DNA of 64,000 nt from Nomia melanderi (taxonomy: Eukaryota; Arthropoda; Insecta; Hymenoptera; Halictidae): positions 62,001-126,000 of the forward strand of contig NW_027475133.1 in NCBI RefSeq assembly GCF_051020985.1, given 5' to 3'. Positions 23,592-37,900 of this stretch are shown in pieces. The notes under the pieces are model-generated. The model was not told the origin of the DNA. It made no database searches and saw only the letters and a program-made list of their open reading frames with translations. The position numbers were made by a program, and so were the translations under genes. The first letter of the stretch is position 1. Every line of letters starts with the position of its first letter.

Positions 23592-26500
23592 GGACACTCA
23601 GGGTCAGGGAAAAATCCAATTTATATCTGGTGATATCTCGGGTGCAATTAGAGATAGCGCAATAAACCAAAGTGAATTATCTGCAGGAGGCCCTGGCGCA
23701 TTAATCTGTGCAGCTGGAACCACCTCGGACCACCAGGGGCCGGGAAAACCACCGACACATGGGGCCGGACACCCAAGTTTATGTAAAATTCCAGGATGTA
23801 TCTGATGATATCTCGAGTGTTATTAGAGACAGAGCAATAAAACAAAGTGACTTATCTGCAGGAGGCCCTGGCGCATGAATCTGTGCAGCGGGAACGATCT
23901 CGGACCACCAGGGGCCGAGAAAACCACCGTCTCATGGGACAGGACACTCAGGGTCAGGGAAAAATCCAATATATATCTGGTGATATCTCGGGTGCTATTA
24001 GAGATAGTGCAATAAGTCAAAGTGAATTATCAGCTGGAGGGCCTGGAGCATAAATCTGTGCAGCGGGAACGATCTCGGACCACCAGGGGCCGAGAAAACC
24101 ACCGTCTCATGGGGCCGGACACTCAGCGTCAGGGAAGAATCCAGTATGTAACTGGTGATATCTCGGGTACTATTCCAGATAGCGCGATAAATCAAAGTGC
24201 ATTGTCTCCTGGAGGCCCTTGCGCATGAATCTGTGGAGCAGGAACGACCTCGGACCACCAGGGGCCGAGGAAAGCACCGACACATTGGGCCGGACACCCA
24301 AGGTCATGTAAAAATCCAGGATGTATGTCGTGATATCTCGGGTGCTATTAGAGATAGTGCGATAAATTAAAGTGCATTGTCTGTAGGAGGTCCTTGCGCA
24401 TGAATCTGTACAGCAGGAGCGACTTCGGACCACCAGGGGCCGAGAAAATAAAAGATTTTCGATATCCGTCACCCAAGGTCATGTAAAAATCCAGCATATA
24501 TCTGGTGATATCTCGGGTGCTATTACAGATAGCGCGATAAATCAAAGGGCATTGTCTGCAGGAGGCCCTGGCGCATGAATCTGTGCAGCGGGATCGACCT
24601 CGGACCACCAGGGGCCGAGAGAACCTCCGGCACGGGGCCGGACACTCAGGGTCAGGGAAAAATACAGCATATATCTGGTGATACCTCGGGTGCTATTACA
24701 GATATCGCGGTAAATCATAGTGCTTTGTCTGCAGGAAGCCTTGGCGCATGAAGCTGTGCAGCATGAACAACCTCGGACCACCGGGGGCCGTGAAAATTAC
24801 AGATTTTCGGTTTCCGTCACCCAAGGTCAGGGAAAAATCCAATATATATCTGGTGATATCTCGGGTGCTATTACAGATAGCGCAATAAATCAAAGTGCAT
24901 TGTCTGCAGGAGGCCCTGGCGCATGAATCTGTGCAGCGGGAACGACCTCGGACCACCAGGGGCCGAGACAACCACCATCTCATGGGGCCGGACACTCAGG
25001 GTCAGGGAAAAATCCAATATATATCTGGTGATATCTCGGGTGCTATTACAGATAGCGCAATAAATCAAAGTGCATTGTCTGCACGAGGCCCTGGCGCATG
25101 AATCTGTGCAGCGGGAACGACCTCGAACGACCAGGGGCCGAGACAACCACCGTCTCATGGGGCCGGACACTCAGGGTCAGGGAAAAATCCAATATATAAC
25201 TGGTGATATCTCGGGTGCTATTACAGATAGCGCAATAAATCAAAGTGCATTGTCTGTAGGAGGCCCTGGCGCATGAATCAGTGCAGCGGGAACGACCTCG
25301 AACCACCAGAGGCCGAGAAAACCACAGTCTCATGGTGCCGGACACTCAGGGTCAGGGGAAAATCCTATATATATCTGGTGATATCTCGGGTATTATTAGA
25401 GATAGTGCAATAAACCAAAGTGAATTATCTGCAGGAGGCCCTGGCGCATGAATCTGTGCAGCGGGAACGACCTCGGACCACCAGGGGCCGAGAAAACCAC
25501 CGTCTCATGGGGCCGGACACTCAGGGTCAGAGAAAAATCCAATATATATCTGGTGATATCTCGGGTGCTATTAGAGATAGCGCAATAAACCAAAGTGAGC
25601 TATCTGCAGGAGGCCATGGCGCATGCATCTGTGCAAGCGGAAACGACCTCGGACCTCCAGCGGCCGAGAAAACCACCGTCTCATGGGGCCGGACACTCAG
25701 GGTCAGGGAAGAATCCAATATATATCTGGTGATATCTCGGGTATTATTAGAGATAGCGCAATAAACCAAAGTGAATTATCTGCAGGAGGCCCTGGCGCAT
25801 GAATCTGTGTATGGGGAACGACCTCGGACCACCAGGGGCCGAGACAACCACCGTCTCATGGGGCCGGACACTCAGGGTCAGGCAAAAATCAAATATATAT
25901 CTGGTGATATCTCGGGTGCTATTAGAGATAGCGCAATAAACAAAAGTGAATTATCTGCAGGAGGCCCTGGCGCATGAATCTGTGCAGCGGGAACGACCTC
26001 GGACCACCAGGGGCCGAGAAAACCACAGTCTCATGGGGCCGGACACTCAGGGTCAGGGAAAAATCCAATATATATCTGGTGATATCTCGTGTGCTATTAG
26101 AGATAGCGCAATAAAGCAAAGTGAATTATCTGCAGGAGGCCCTGGCGCATGAATCCGTGCAGCGGGAACGACCTCGGACCACCAGGGGCCGAGAAAACCA
26201 CATTCTCATGGGGCCGGACACTCAGGGTCAGGGGAAAATCCAATATATATCTGGTGATATCTCGAGTGCTATTAGAGATAGCGCAATAAACCAAAGTGAA
26301 TTATCTGCAGGACGCCTTGGCGCATGAATCTGTGCAGCGGGAACGACCTCGGACCACCAGGGGCCGAGAAAACCACAGGCTCATGGGGCCGGACACTCAG
26401 GGTCAGGGAAAAATCCAATATATATCTGGCGATATCTCGGGTGCTATTACAGATAGCGCAATAAATCAAAGTGCATTGTCTGTAGGAGGCCCTGCCGCAT

Positions 26501-28339
26501 GAATCTGGGCAGCGGGAACGACCTCGGGCCACCAGGGGCCGAGAAAACCACCGTCTCATGGGGCCGGACACTCAGGTTCAGGGGAAAATCCAATATATGT
26601 CTGGTGATATCTCGGGTGCTGTTAGAGATAGCGCAATAGAGCAAAGTGAATTATCTGCAGGAGGCCCTGGGGCATGAATCCGTGCAGCGGGAACGACCTC
26701 GGACCACCAGGGGCCGAGAAAACCACCTTCTCATGGGGCCGGACACTCAGGGTCGAGGAAAAATCCAATATATATCTGGTGATATCTCGAGTGCTATTAG
26801 AGATAGCGCAATAAACCAAAGTGAATTATCTGCAGGAGTCACTGTCGCATGCATGTGTGCAGCGGGAACGACCTCGGACCACCAGGGGCCGAGAAAACCC
26901 CCGTCTCATGGGGCCGGACACTCAGGGTCGGGGAAAAATCCAATATATATCTGGTGATATCTCGGGTGCTATTAGAGATAGCGCAATAAACCAAAGTGAA
27001 TTATCTGCAGGAGGCCCTGGCGCATGAATCTGTGCAGAGGGAGCGACCTCGGACCATTAGGGGCCGAGAAAACCACAGTCTCATGGGGCCGGACACTCAG
27101 GGTCAGGGGAAAATCCAATATATGTCTGGTGATATCTCGGGTGCTATTAGAGATAGCGCAATAAAGCAAAGTGAATTATCTGCAGGAGGCCCTGTCGCAT
27201 GCATCTGTGCAGCGGGAACGACCTCGGACCACCAGGGGCCGAGAAAACCACCGTCTCATGGGGCCGGACACTCAGGGTCGGGGAAAAATCCAATATATAT
27301 CTGGTGATATCTCGGGTGCTATTAGAGATAGCGCAATAAACCAAAGTGAATTATCTGCAGGAGGCCCCGGCGCACGATTCTGTGCAGCGGGAGCGACCTC
27401 GGACCATTAGGGGCCGAGAAAACCACCGTCTCATGGGGCCGGACACTCAGGGTCGGGGAAAAATCAAAAATATATGTCTGGTGATATCTCGGGTGCTATT
27501 ACAGATAGCGCAATAAACCAAAGTGAATTATCTGCAGGAGGCCCTGGCGCATGAGTCTGTGCAGCGGGAACGACCTCGGACCACCAGGGGCCGAGAAAAC
27601 CACAGTCTCATGGGGCCGGACACTCAGGGTCAGGGGAAAATCCAATATATGTCTGGTGATATCTCGGGTGCTATTAGAGATAGCGCAATAAAGCAAAGTG
27701 AATTATCTGCAGGAGGCCCTGGGGCATGAATCTGTGCAGCGGGAACGACCTCGGACCACCAGGGGCCGAGAAAACCACCGTCTCATGGGGCCGGACACTC
27801 AGGGTCGGGGAAAAATTCAATATATATCTGGCGATATCTCGGGTGCTATTACAGATAGCGCAATAAATCAAAGTGCATTGTCTGTAGGAGGCCCTGCCGC
27901 ATGAATCTGGGCAGCGGGAACGACCTCGGGCCACCAGGGGCCGAGAAAACCACCGTCTCATGGGGCCGGACACTCAGGGTCGGTTAAAAATTCAATATAT
28001 ATCTGGTGATATCTCGGGTGCTATTAGAGATAGCGCAATAAACCAAAGTGAATTATCTGCAGGAGGCCCTGGCGCATGAATCTGTGCAGCGGGAACGACC
28101 TCGGATCACCAGGGGCCGAGAAAACCACCGTCTCATGGGGCCGGACACTCAGGGTCAGGGAAAAATCCAATATATATCTGGTGAAATCTCGGGTGCTATT
28201 ACAGATAGCGCAATGAATCAAAGTGCATTGTCTGTAGGAGGCCCTGCCGCATGAATCTGTGCAGCGGGAACGACCTCGGACCACCACAGGCCGAGAAAAC
28301 CACAGTCTCATGGGGCCGGACACTCAGGCTCAGGGGAAA

Positions 28340-31300
28340 ATCCAATATATATCTGGTGATATCTCGGGTGGTATTAGAGATAGCGCAATAAACCAAAGTG
28401 TATTATCTGCAGGATGCCCTGGCGCATGAATCTGTGCAGAGGGAACGATCTCGGACCACCATGGGCCGAGAAAACCACCGTCTCATGGGGCCGGACACTC
28501 AGTGTCAGGGAAATATCCAATATATATCTGGTTATATCTCGGGTGCTATTACAGATAGCGCAATAAATCAAAGTGCATTGTCTGCAGGAAGCCCTGGCGC
28601 ATGATTCTGTGCAGCGGGAACGACCTCGGACCACCAGGGGCCGAGAAAACCACCGTCTCATTGGGCCGGACACTCAGGGTCGGGGAAAAATTCAATATAT
28701 ATCTGGTGATATCTCGGGTGCTATTAGAGATAGCGCAATAAACAAAAGTGAATTATCTGCAGGAGGCCCTGGCGCATGAATCTGTGCAGCGGGAACGACC
28801 TCGGATCACCAGGGGCCGAGGAAACCACCGTCTCATGGGGCCGGACACTCAGGGTCAGGGTAAAATCAAATATATATCTGGTGATATCTCGGGTGCTATT
28901 AGAGATAGCGCAATAAATCAAAGTGCATTGTCCGCAGGAGGCCCTTGCGCATGAATCTGTGCAGCGGGAACGATCTCGGACCACCAGGGGCCGAGAAAAC
29001 CACCGTCTCATGGGGCCGGACCCTCAGGGTCAAGGGAAAATCCAATATATATCTGGGGATATCTCGGGTGCTATTAGAGATAGCGCAATAAACCAAAGTG
29101 AATTATCTGCAGGAGGCGCTGGCGTATGCATCTGTGCAGCGGGAACGACCTCGGACCACCAGGGGCCGAGGAAACCACCGTCTCATGGGGCCGGACACTC
29201 AGGGTCAGGGTAAAATCAAATATATATCTGGTGATATCTCGAGTGCTATTAGAGATAGAGCAATAATCCAAAGTGAATTATCTGCAGGAGGCCCTGCCGC
29301 ATGAATTTGTGCAGCGGGAACGACCTCGGACCACCAGGAGCCGAGAAAACCACCGTCTCATGGGGCCGGACACTCAGGGTCGGGGAAAAGTGCAATATAT
29401 ATCTGGTGATCTCTCGAGTGCTATTAGAGATAACGCAATAAACCAAAGTGAATTATCTACAGGAGGCCGTGGCGCATGAACGTGTGCAGCGGGAACGACC
29501 TCGGACCACCAGGGGCCGAGAAAACCACCGTCTCATGGGGCCGGACACTCAGGGTCAGGGAAAAATCCAATATATATCTGGCGATATCTCGGGTGCTATT
29601 AGAGATAGCGCGATAAATGAAAGTGCATTGTCTGCAGGAGGCCCTGGCGCATGAATCTGGGCAGCGGGAACGACCTCGGACCTCCAGGGGCCGAGAAAAC
29701 CACCGTCTCATGGGGCCGGACACTCAGGGTCAGGGAAAAATCCAATATATGTCCGGTGATATCTCGGGTGCTATTACAGATAGCGCAATAAATCAAAGTG
29801 CATTGTCTGTAGGAGGCCCAGTCGCATGAATCTGGGCAGCGGGAACGACCTCGGAACACCAGGGGCCGAGATAACCACCGTCTCATGGGGCCGGACACTC
29901 AGGGTCAGGGAAAAATCCAATATACATCTGGTGATATCTCGGGTGCTATTACAGATAGCGCAATAAACCAAAGTGAATTATCTGCAGGAGGCCCTGCCGC
30001 ATGCATCTCAGCATTGGGAACGACCTCGGACCACCTCGGGCCGAGAAAATCAACGTCTCATGGGGCCGGACACTCAGGGTCAGGGTAAAATCCAATGTAT
30101 ATCTGGTGATATCTTGTGTGCTATTAGAGATAGCGCAATGAAACAAAGTGAATTATCTGCAGGAGGCCCTGGCGCAAGCATCTGTGCAGCGGGAACGAAA
30201 TCGGACCACCAGGGGACGAGAAAACCACCGTCTCATGGGGCCGGACACTAAGGGTCAGGGAAAAATCCAATATATATCCGGTGATATCTCCGGTGCTATT
30301 ACTGATAGCGGAATAAACCAAAGTGAATTATCTGCAGGAGGCCCGGGCGCATGAATCTCTGCAGCGGGAACGACCTCGAACCACTAGGCGCCTAGAAAAC
30401 CACCGTCTCATGGGGCCGGACTGTCAGGGTCAGGGAAAAATCGATTATATATCTGGTGATATCTCGGGTGCTATTAGAGATAGCGCGATAAACCAAAGTG
30501 AATTCTCTACAGGAGGCCCTGGCGCATGCATCCGTGCAGCGGGAACGACCTCGGACCACCAGGGGCCGAGAAAACCACCGTCTCATGGGGCCGGACACTC
30601 AGGGTCAGGGGAAAATCCAATATATATCTGGTGATATCTCGGGTGCTATTAGACATAGCGCAATAAATCAAAGTGCATTGTCTGTAGGGGGCCCTGGCGC
30701 ATGAATCTGTGCAGCGGGAACGACCTCGGACCACCAGGGGCCGAGAAAACCACCGTCTCATGGGGCCGGACTGTCAGGGTCAGGGAAAAATCCATTATAT
30801 AACTGGTGATATCTCGGGTGCTATTAGAGATAGCGCGATAAACCAAAGTGAATTATCTGCAGGAGGCCCTGGCGCATGAATCTGTGCAGCGGGAACGACC
30901 TCGGACCACCAGGGGCCGAGAAAATTACAGATATTCGGAATTCGTCCCCCAAGGTCATGTAAAAATCCAGCATAGATCTGGTGATATCTCGGGTTCTATT
31001 ACAGATAGCGCGATAGATCAAAGTGCATTGTCTGCAGGAAGACCTGGCGCATGAATCTGTGAAGCAGGAACGACCTCGGACCGCCAGGGGCCGAGAAAAT
31101 TACAGATATTGGGTATTCGTCACCCAAGGTCATGTAAAAATCCAGCATATATCTGGTGATATCTCGGGTGCTATTATAGACAGCGCAATAAACCAAAGTG
31201 CATTGTGTGCAGGAAGCCCTGGAGCATGAATCTGTGAAGCAGGAACGACCTAGGATCTCCAGGGGCCGAGAAAATTACAGATTTTCTGTATCCGTCACCC

Positions 31301-33515
31301 AAAGTCATGTAAAAATCCAGCATATATGTGGTGCTTTCTCGGGTGCTATTACAGATAGCGCTATAAATCAAAGTGCATTGTCTGTAGGAGGCCCTGGCGC
31401 ATGAATCTGTGCAGCGGGTACGACCTCGGACCACCAGGGGCCGAGAAAACCACCGTCTCATTGGGCCGGACGCTCAGGGTCGGCGAAAAATCCAATATAT
31501 ATCTGGTGATATCTCTGGTGCTATTAGAGATAGCACAATAAACCAAAGTGAATTATCTGCAGGAGGCCCTGGCGCATGAGTCTGTGCTGCGGGAACGACC
31601 TCGGATCACCAGCGTCCGAGAAAACCACCGTCTCATGGGACCGGACGCTCAGGGTCAGGGAAAAATCCAATATATATCTGGTCATATCTCGGGTGCTATT
31701 ACAGATAGCGCAATAAATCAAAGTGCATTGTCTGATGGAGGTCCTGGCGAATGAATCTGTGCAGCGGGTACGACCTCGGACCACCAGTGGCAGAGAAAAC
31801 CACCGTCTGATGGGGCCGGACACTCAGGGTCGAGGAAAAATCCAATATATATCTGGTGATATCTCTGGTGCTATTAGAGATAGCACAATAAACCAAAGTG
31901 AATTATCTGCAGGAGGCCCTGGCGCATGAGTCTGTGCTGCGGGAACGACCTCGGATCACCAGCGTCCGAGAAAACCACCGTCTCATGGGACCGGACGCTC
32001 AGGGTCAGGGAAAAATCCAATATATATCTGGTCATATCTCGGGTGCTATTACAGATAGCGCAATAAATCAAAGTGCATTGTCTGATGGAGGTCCTGGCGA
32101 ATGAATCTGTGCAGCGGGTACGACCTGGGACCACCAGGGGCCGAGAAAACCACCGTCTGATGGGGCCGGACACTCAGGGTCGAGGAAAAATCCAATATAT
32201 ATCTGGTGATATCTCGGGTGCTATTAGATATAGCGCAATAAATCAAAGTGCATTGTCTGTAGGAGGCCCTGGCGCATGAATCTGTGCAGCGGGAACGACC
32301 TCGGACCACCAGGGGCCGAGAAAACTACAGTCTCATGGGGCCGGACACTCAGGGTCAGGGGAAAATCTAATATATATCTGGAGATATCTCGGGTGCTATT
32401 AGAGATAGCGCAATAAACCAAAGTGAATTATCTGCAGGAGGCCCTGGCGCATGCATCTGTGCAGCAGGAACGACGTCGGACCACCAGGGGACGAGAAAAC
32501 CACCGTCTCATGGGTCCGGACTTTCAGGGTCAGGAAAAAATCCAATATATATCTGGCGATATCTCGGCTGCTATTACAGATAGCGCAATAAATCAAAGTG
32601 CATTGTCTGTAGGAGGCCCTGGCGCATGAATCTGTGCAGCGGCAGCGACCTCGGACCACCAGGGGCCGAGAAAGCCACCGACACATGGGGCCCGACACTC
32701 AGGGTCAGGGAAAAATCCAATATATATCTGGTCATATCTCGGGTGCTATTACAGATAGCGCAATAAATCAGAGTGCATTGTCTGTAGGGGGCCCTGGCGC
32801 ATGAATCTGTGCAGCGGGAACGACCTCGGACAACCAGGGGCCGAGAAAACCACCGTCTCATGGGGCCGGACTGTCAGGGTCAGGAAAAAATCCAATATAT
32901 ATCTGGGGATATCTCGGCTGCTATTACAGATAGCGCAATAAATCAAAGTGCATTGTCCGTAGGAGGCCCTTGCGCATGAATCTGTGCAGCAGGAACGACA
33001 TCGGACCACCAGGGGCCGAGAAAACCACCGTCTCATGGGGACGGACACTCAGGGTCAGGGGAAAATCCAATATATATCTGGTGATATCTCGGGTGCTATT
33101 AGAGATAGCGCAATAATCCAAAGTGCATTGTCTGTAGGAGGCCCCGGCGCATGAATATGTGCAGCCGGAACGACATCGGACCACCAGGGGCCAAGAAAAC
33201 CACCGTCTCATGGGGCCGAACACTCAGGGTCTGGGAAAAATCCAATATATATCTGGTGATATGTCGGGTGCTATTAGAGATAGCGCAATAAACAAAAGTG
33301 AATTGTCTGCAGGAGGCCCTGGCGCATGAATCTCTGCAGCGGGAACGACCTCGGACCACCAGGGGCCGAGAAAACCACCGTCTCATGGGGCCGGACACTC
33401 AGGGTCAGGGAAAAATCAAATATATATCTGGAGATATCTCGGGTGCTATTAGAGATAGCGCAATAAATCAAAGTGCATTGTCCGTAGGAGGCCCTTGCGC
33501 ATGGATCTGTGCAGC
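28340..33515. repeat. Duplicated block C, copy 1
   Basis: Matches about 34,990-39,640. The offset is 6,650 at the left, 6,475 from about 30,800, 6,300 from about 32,050 and 6,125 from about 32,570 to 33,515; each step is one monomer. Shared marks include AAAGTGTATTATCTGCAGGATGCC, GCGCAAGCATC, GAACCACTAGGCGCCTAG and three consecutive type-B units at 30,925, 31,100 and 31,275. The copies separate at CAGCAGGAACGACATC (33,511) against CAGCGGGAACGACCTC (39,636). Its left part overlaps block A copy 2. Confidence 0.9.
31485..32184. repeat. 2-monomer (350-bp) tandem duplication
   Basis: 31,485-31,834 and 31,835-32,184 are near-identical adjacent dimers. Shared marks are TAGCACAATAAACC, GTCTGTGCTGCGGG, CACCAGCGTCCGAG, GTCTGATGGAGGTCCTGG and GCGGGTACGACCT. 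They differ near 31,790 (CCAGTGGCAGAG against CCAGGGGCCGAG). Block C copy 2 carries a rearranged version with one monomer fewer at about 38.0-38.4 kb. Confidence 0.85.
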
Positions 33516-34989
33516 AGGAACGACATCGGACCACCAGGGGCCGAGAAAACCACAGTCTCATGGGGCCGGACACTCAGGGTCAGGGGAAAATCCAATATAT
33601 GTCTGGTGATATCTCGGGTGCTATTAGAGATAGCGCAATAAAGCAAAGTGAATTATCTGCAGGAGGCCCTGGGGCATGAATCTGTGCAGCGGGAACGACC
33701 TCGGACCACCAGGGGCCGAGAAAACCACCGTCTCATGGGGCCGGACACTCAGGGTCGGGGAAAAATGCAATATATATCTGGTGATATCTCGGGTGCTATT
33801 AGAGATAGCGCAATAAACCAAAGTGAATTATCTGCAGGACGCCTTGACGCATGAATCTGTGCAGCGGGAACGACCTCGGACCACCAGGGGCCGAGAAAAC
33901 CACAGGCTCATGGGGCCGGACACTCAGGGTCAGGGAAAAATCCAATATATATCTGGCGATATCTCGGGTGCTATTACAGATAGCGCAATAAATCAAAGTG
34001 CATTGTCTGTAGGAGGCCCTGCCGCATGAATCTGGGCAGCGGGAACGACCTCGGGCCACCAGGAGCCGAGAAAACCACCGTCTCATGGGGCCGGACACTC
34101 AGGGTCAGGGGAAAATCCAATATATATCTGGTGATATCTCGAGTGCTATTAGAGATAACGCAAAAAACCAAAGTGAATTAACTGCAGGAGGCCCTGGCGC
34201 ATGAATGTGTGCAGCGGGAACGACCTCGGACAACCAGGAGCCGAGAAAACCACCGTCTCATGGGGCCGGACGCACAGGGTCAGGGAAAAATCCAATATAT
34301 ATCTGGTGATATCTCGGGTGCTGTTACAGATAGCGCAATAAATCAAAGTGCATTGTCTGTAGGAGGCCCTGCCGCATCAATCTGGGCAGCGGGAACGACC
34401 TCGGACCACCAGGGGCCGAGAAAACCACAGTCTCATGGGGCCGGACACTCAGGGTCAGGGGAAAATCCAATATATGTCTGGTGATATCTCGGGTGCTGTT
34501 ACAGATAGCGCAATAAATCAAAGTGCATTGTCTGTAGGAGGCCCTGCCGCATGAATCTGGGCAGCGGCAACGACCTCGGGCCACCAGGGGCCGAGAAAAC
34601 CACCGACACATGGGGCCGGACACTCAGGGTCAGGGAAAAATCCAATATATATCTGGTGAAATCTCGGGTGCTATTACAGATAGCGCAATGAATCAAAGTG
34701 CATTGTCTGTAGGAGGCCCTGCCGCATGAATCTGGGCAGCGGGAACGACGTCGGACCACCAGGGGCTGAGAAAACCACCGTCTCATGGGGCCGGACACTC
34801 AGGGTCGGGGAAAAATTCAATATATATCTGGTGATATCTCGGGTGCTATTAGAGATAGCGCAATAAACCAAAGTGAATTATCTGCAGGAGGCCCTGGCGC
34901 ATGAATCTGTGCAGCGGGAACGACCTCGGATCACCAGGGGCCGAGAAAACCACCGTCTCATGGGGCCGGACACTCAGGGTCAGGGAAAA
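33516..34989. repeat. Linker of satellite monomers between block C copies
   Basis: Ordinary type-A monomers. Several match the 26.3-28.3 kb part of block A2 (for example AGGACGCCTTGACGC near 33,838 with AGGACGCCTTGGCGC near 26,311), at offsets near 7,527 and 6,825, so this is probably a shortened copy of the sequence that precedes block C copy 1. One monomer has GATAACGCAAAAAACC near 34,155, a private change. Confidence 0.75.
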
Positions 34990-37900
34990 ATCCAATATAT
35001 ATCTGGTGATATCTCGGGTGGTATTAGAGATAGCGCAATAAACCAAAGTGTATTATCTGCAGGATGCCCTGGCGCATGAATCTGTGCAGAGGGAACGATC
35101 TCGGACCACCATGGGCCGAGAAAACCACCGTCTCATGGGGCCGGACACTCAGTGTCAGGGAAATATCCAATATATATCTGGTTATATCTCGGGTGCTATT
35201 ACAGACACTGCAATAAATCAAAGTGCATTGTCTGCAGGAAGCCCTGGCGCATGATTCTGTGCAGCGGGAACGACCTCGGACCACCAGGGGCCGAGAAAAC
35301 CACCGTCTCATGGGGCCGGACCCTCAGGGTCAAGGGAAAATCCAATATATATCTGGGGATATCTCGGGTGCTATTAGAGATAGCGCAATAAACCAAAGTG
35401 AATTATCTGCAGGAGGCGCTGGCGTATGCATCTGTGCAGCGGGAACGACATCGGACCACCAGGGGCCGAGGAAACCACCGTCTCATGGGGCCGGACACTC
35501 AGGGTCAGGGTAAAATCAAATATATATCTGGTGATATCTCGGGTGCTATTAGAGATAGCGCAATAAATCAAAGTGCATTGTCCGCAGGAGGCCCTTGCGC
35601 ATGAATCTGTGCAGCGGGAACGACCTCGGACCACCAGGGGCCGAGAAAACCACCGTCTCATGGGGCCGGACCCTCAGGGTCAAGGGAAAATCCAATATAT
35701 ATCTGGGGATATCTCGGGTGCTATTAGAGATAGCGCAATAAACCAAAGTGAATTATCTGCAGGAGGCGCTGGCGTATGCATCTGTGCAGCGGGAACGACC
35801 TCGGACCACCAGGGGCCGAGGAAACCACCGTCTCATGGGGCCGGACACTCAGGGTCAGGGTAAAATCAAATATATATCTGGTGATATCTCGAGTGCTATT
35901 AGAGATAGAGCAATAATCCAAAGTGAATTATCTGCAGGAGGCCCTGCCGCATGAATTTGTGCAGCGGGAACGACCTCGGACCACCAGGAGCCGAGAAAAC
36001 CACCGTCTCATGGGGCCGGACACTCAGGGTCGGGGAAAAGTGCAATATATATCTGGTGATCTCTCGAGTGCTATTAGAGATAACGCAATAAACCAAAGTG
36101 AATTATCTACAGGAGGCCGTGGCGCATGAATGTGTGCAGCGGGAACGACCTCGGACCACCAGGGGCCGAGAAAACCACCGTCTCATGGGGCCGGACACTC
36201 AGGGTCAGGGAAAAATCCAATATATATCTGGCGATATCTCGGGTGCTATTAGAGATAGCGCGATAAATGAAAGTGCATTGTCTGCAGGAGGCCCTGGCGC
36301 ATGAATCTGGGCAGCGGGAACGACCTCGGACCACCAGGGACCGAGAAAACCACCGTCTCATGGGGCCGGACACTCAGGGTCAGGGAAAAATCCAATATAT
36401 GTCCGGTGATATCTCGGGTGCTCTTACAGAGAGCGCAATAAATCAAAGTGCATTGTCTGTAGGAGGCCCAGTCGCATGAATCTGGGCAGCGGGAACGACC
36501 TCGGAACACCAGGGGCCGAGATAACCACCGTCTCATGGGGCCGGACACTCAGGGTCAGGGAAAAATCCAATATACATCTGGTGATATCTCGGGTGCTATT
36601 ACAGATAGCGCAATAAACCAAAGTGAATTATCTGCAGGAGGCCCTGCCGCATGCATCTCAGCATTGGGAACGACCTCGGACCACCAGGGGCCGAGAAAAT
36701 CAACGTCTCATGGGGCCGGACACTCAGGGTCAGGGGAAAATCCAATGTATATCTGGTGATATCTTGTGTGCTATTAGAGATAGCGCAATGAAACAAAGTG
36801 AATTATCTGCAGGAGGCCCTGGCGCAAGCATCTGTGCAGCGGGAACGAAATCGGACCACCAGGGGACGAGAAAACCACCGTCTCATGGGGCCGGACACTA
36901 AGGGTCAGGGAAAAATCCAATATATATCCGGTGATATCTCCGGTGCTATTACTGATAGCGCAATAAACCAAAGTGAATTATCTGCAGGAGGCCCGGGCGC
37001 ATGAATCTCTGCAGCGGGAACGACCTCGAACCACTAGGCGCCTAGAAAACCACCGTCTCATGGGGCCGGACTGTCAGGGTCAGGGAAAAATCGATTATAT
37101 ATCTGGTGATATCTCGGGTGCTATTAGAGATAGCGCGATAAACCAAAGTGAATTCTCTACAGGAGGCCCTGGCGCATGCATCTGTGCAGCGGGAACGACC
37201 TCGGACCACCAGGGGCCGAGAAAACCACCGTCTCATGGGGCCGGACTGTCAGGGTCAGGGAAAAATCCATTATATAACTGGTGATATCTCGGGTGCTATT
37301 AGAGATAGCGCGATAAACCAAAGTGAATTATCTGCAGGAGGCCCTGGCGCATGAATCTGTGCAGCGGGAACGACCTCGGACCACCAGGGGCCGAGAAAAT
37401 TACAGATATTCGGAATTCGTCCCCCAAGGTCATGTAAAAATCCAGCATAGATCTGGTGATATCTCGGGTTCTATTACAGAGAGCGCGATAGATCAAAGTG
37501 CATTGTCTGCAGGAAGACCTGGCGCATGAATCTGTGAAGCAGGAACGAGCTCGGACCGCCAGGGGCCGAGAAAATTACAGATATTGGGTATTCGTCACCC
37601 AAGGTCATGTAAAAATCCAGCATATATCTGGTGATATCTCGGGTGCTATTATAGACAGCGCAAGAAACCAAAGTGCATTGTGTGCAGGAAGCCCTGGAGC
37701 ATGAATCTGTGAAGCAGGAACGACCTAGGATCTCCAGGGGCCGAGAAAATTACAGATTTTCTGTATCCGTCACCCAAAGTCATGTAAAAATCCAGCATAT
37801 ATGTGGTGCTTTCTCGGGTGCTATTACAGATAGCGCTATAAATCAAAGTGCATTGTCTGTAGGAGGCCCTGGCGCATGAATCTGTGCAGCGGGTACGACC

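Larger units (their letters stand above)
18077..31333. repeat. Long-range duplicated block A, copy 2
   Basis: Matches 1-13,607 as described for copy 1, with two monomers fewer. The first is lost between about 20,250 and 20,300 (the unit at roughly 2,200-2,380 of copy 1 is absent), the second near 23,400. It carries the same rare marks: the triplication at 23,517-23,591, the two-base loss near 24,629, the one-base gain near 25,635 and the two-base gain near 27,466. Private changes include CGGTTAAAAATTC near 27,983 against CGGGGAAAAATTC near 10,257. The right end at 31,333 is where it parts from copy 1; from there the array continues into block C. Confidence 0.93.
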
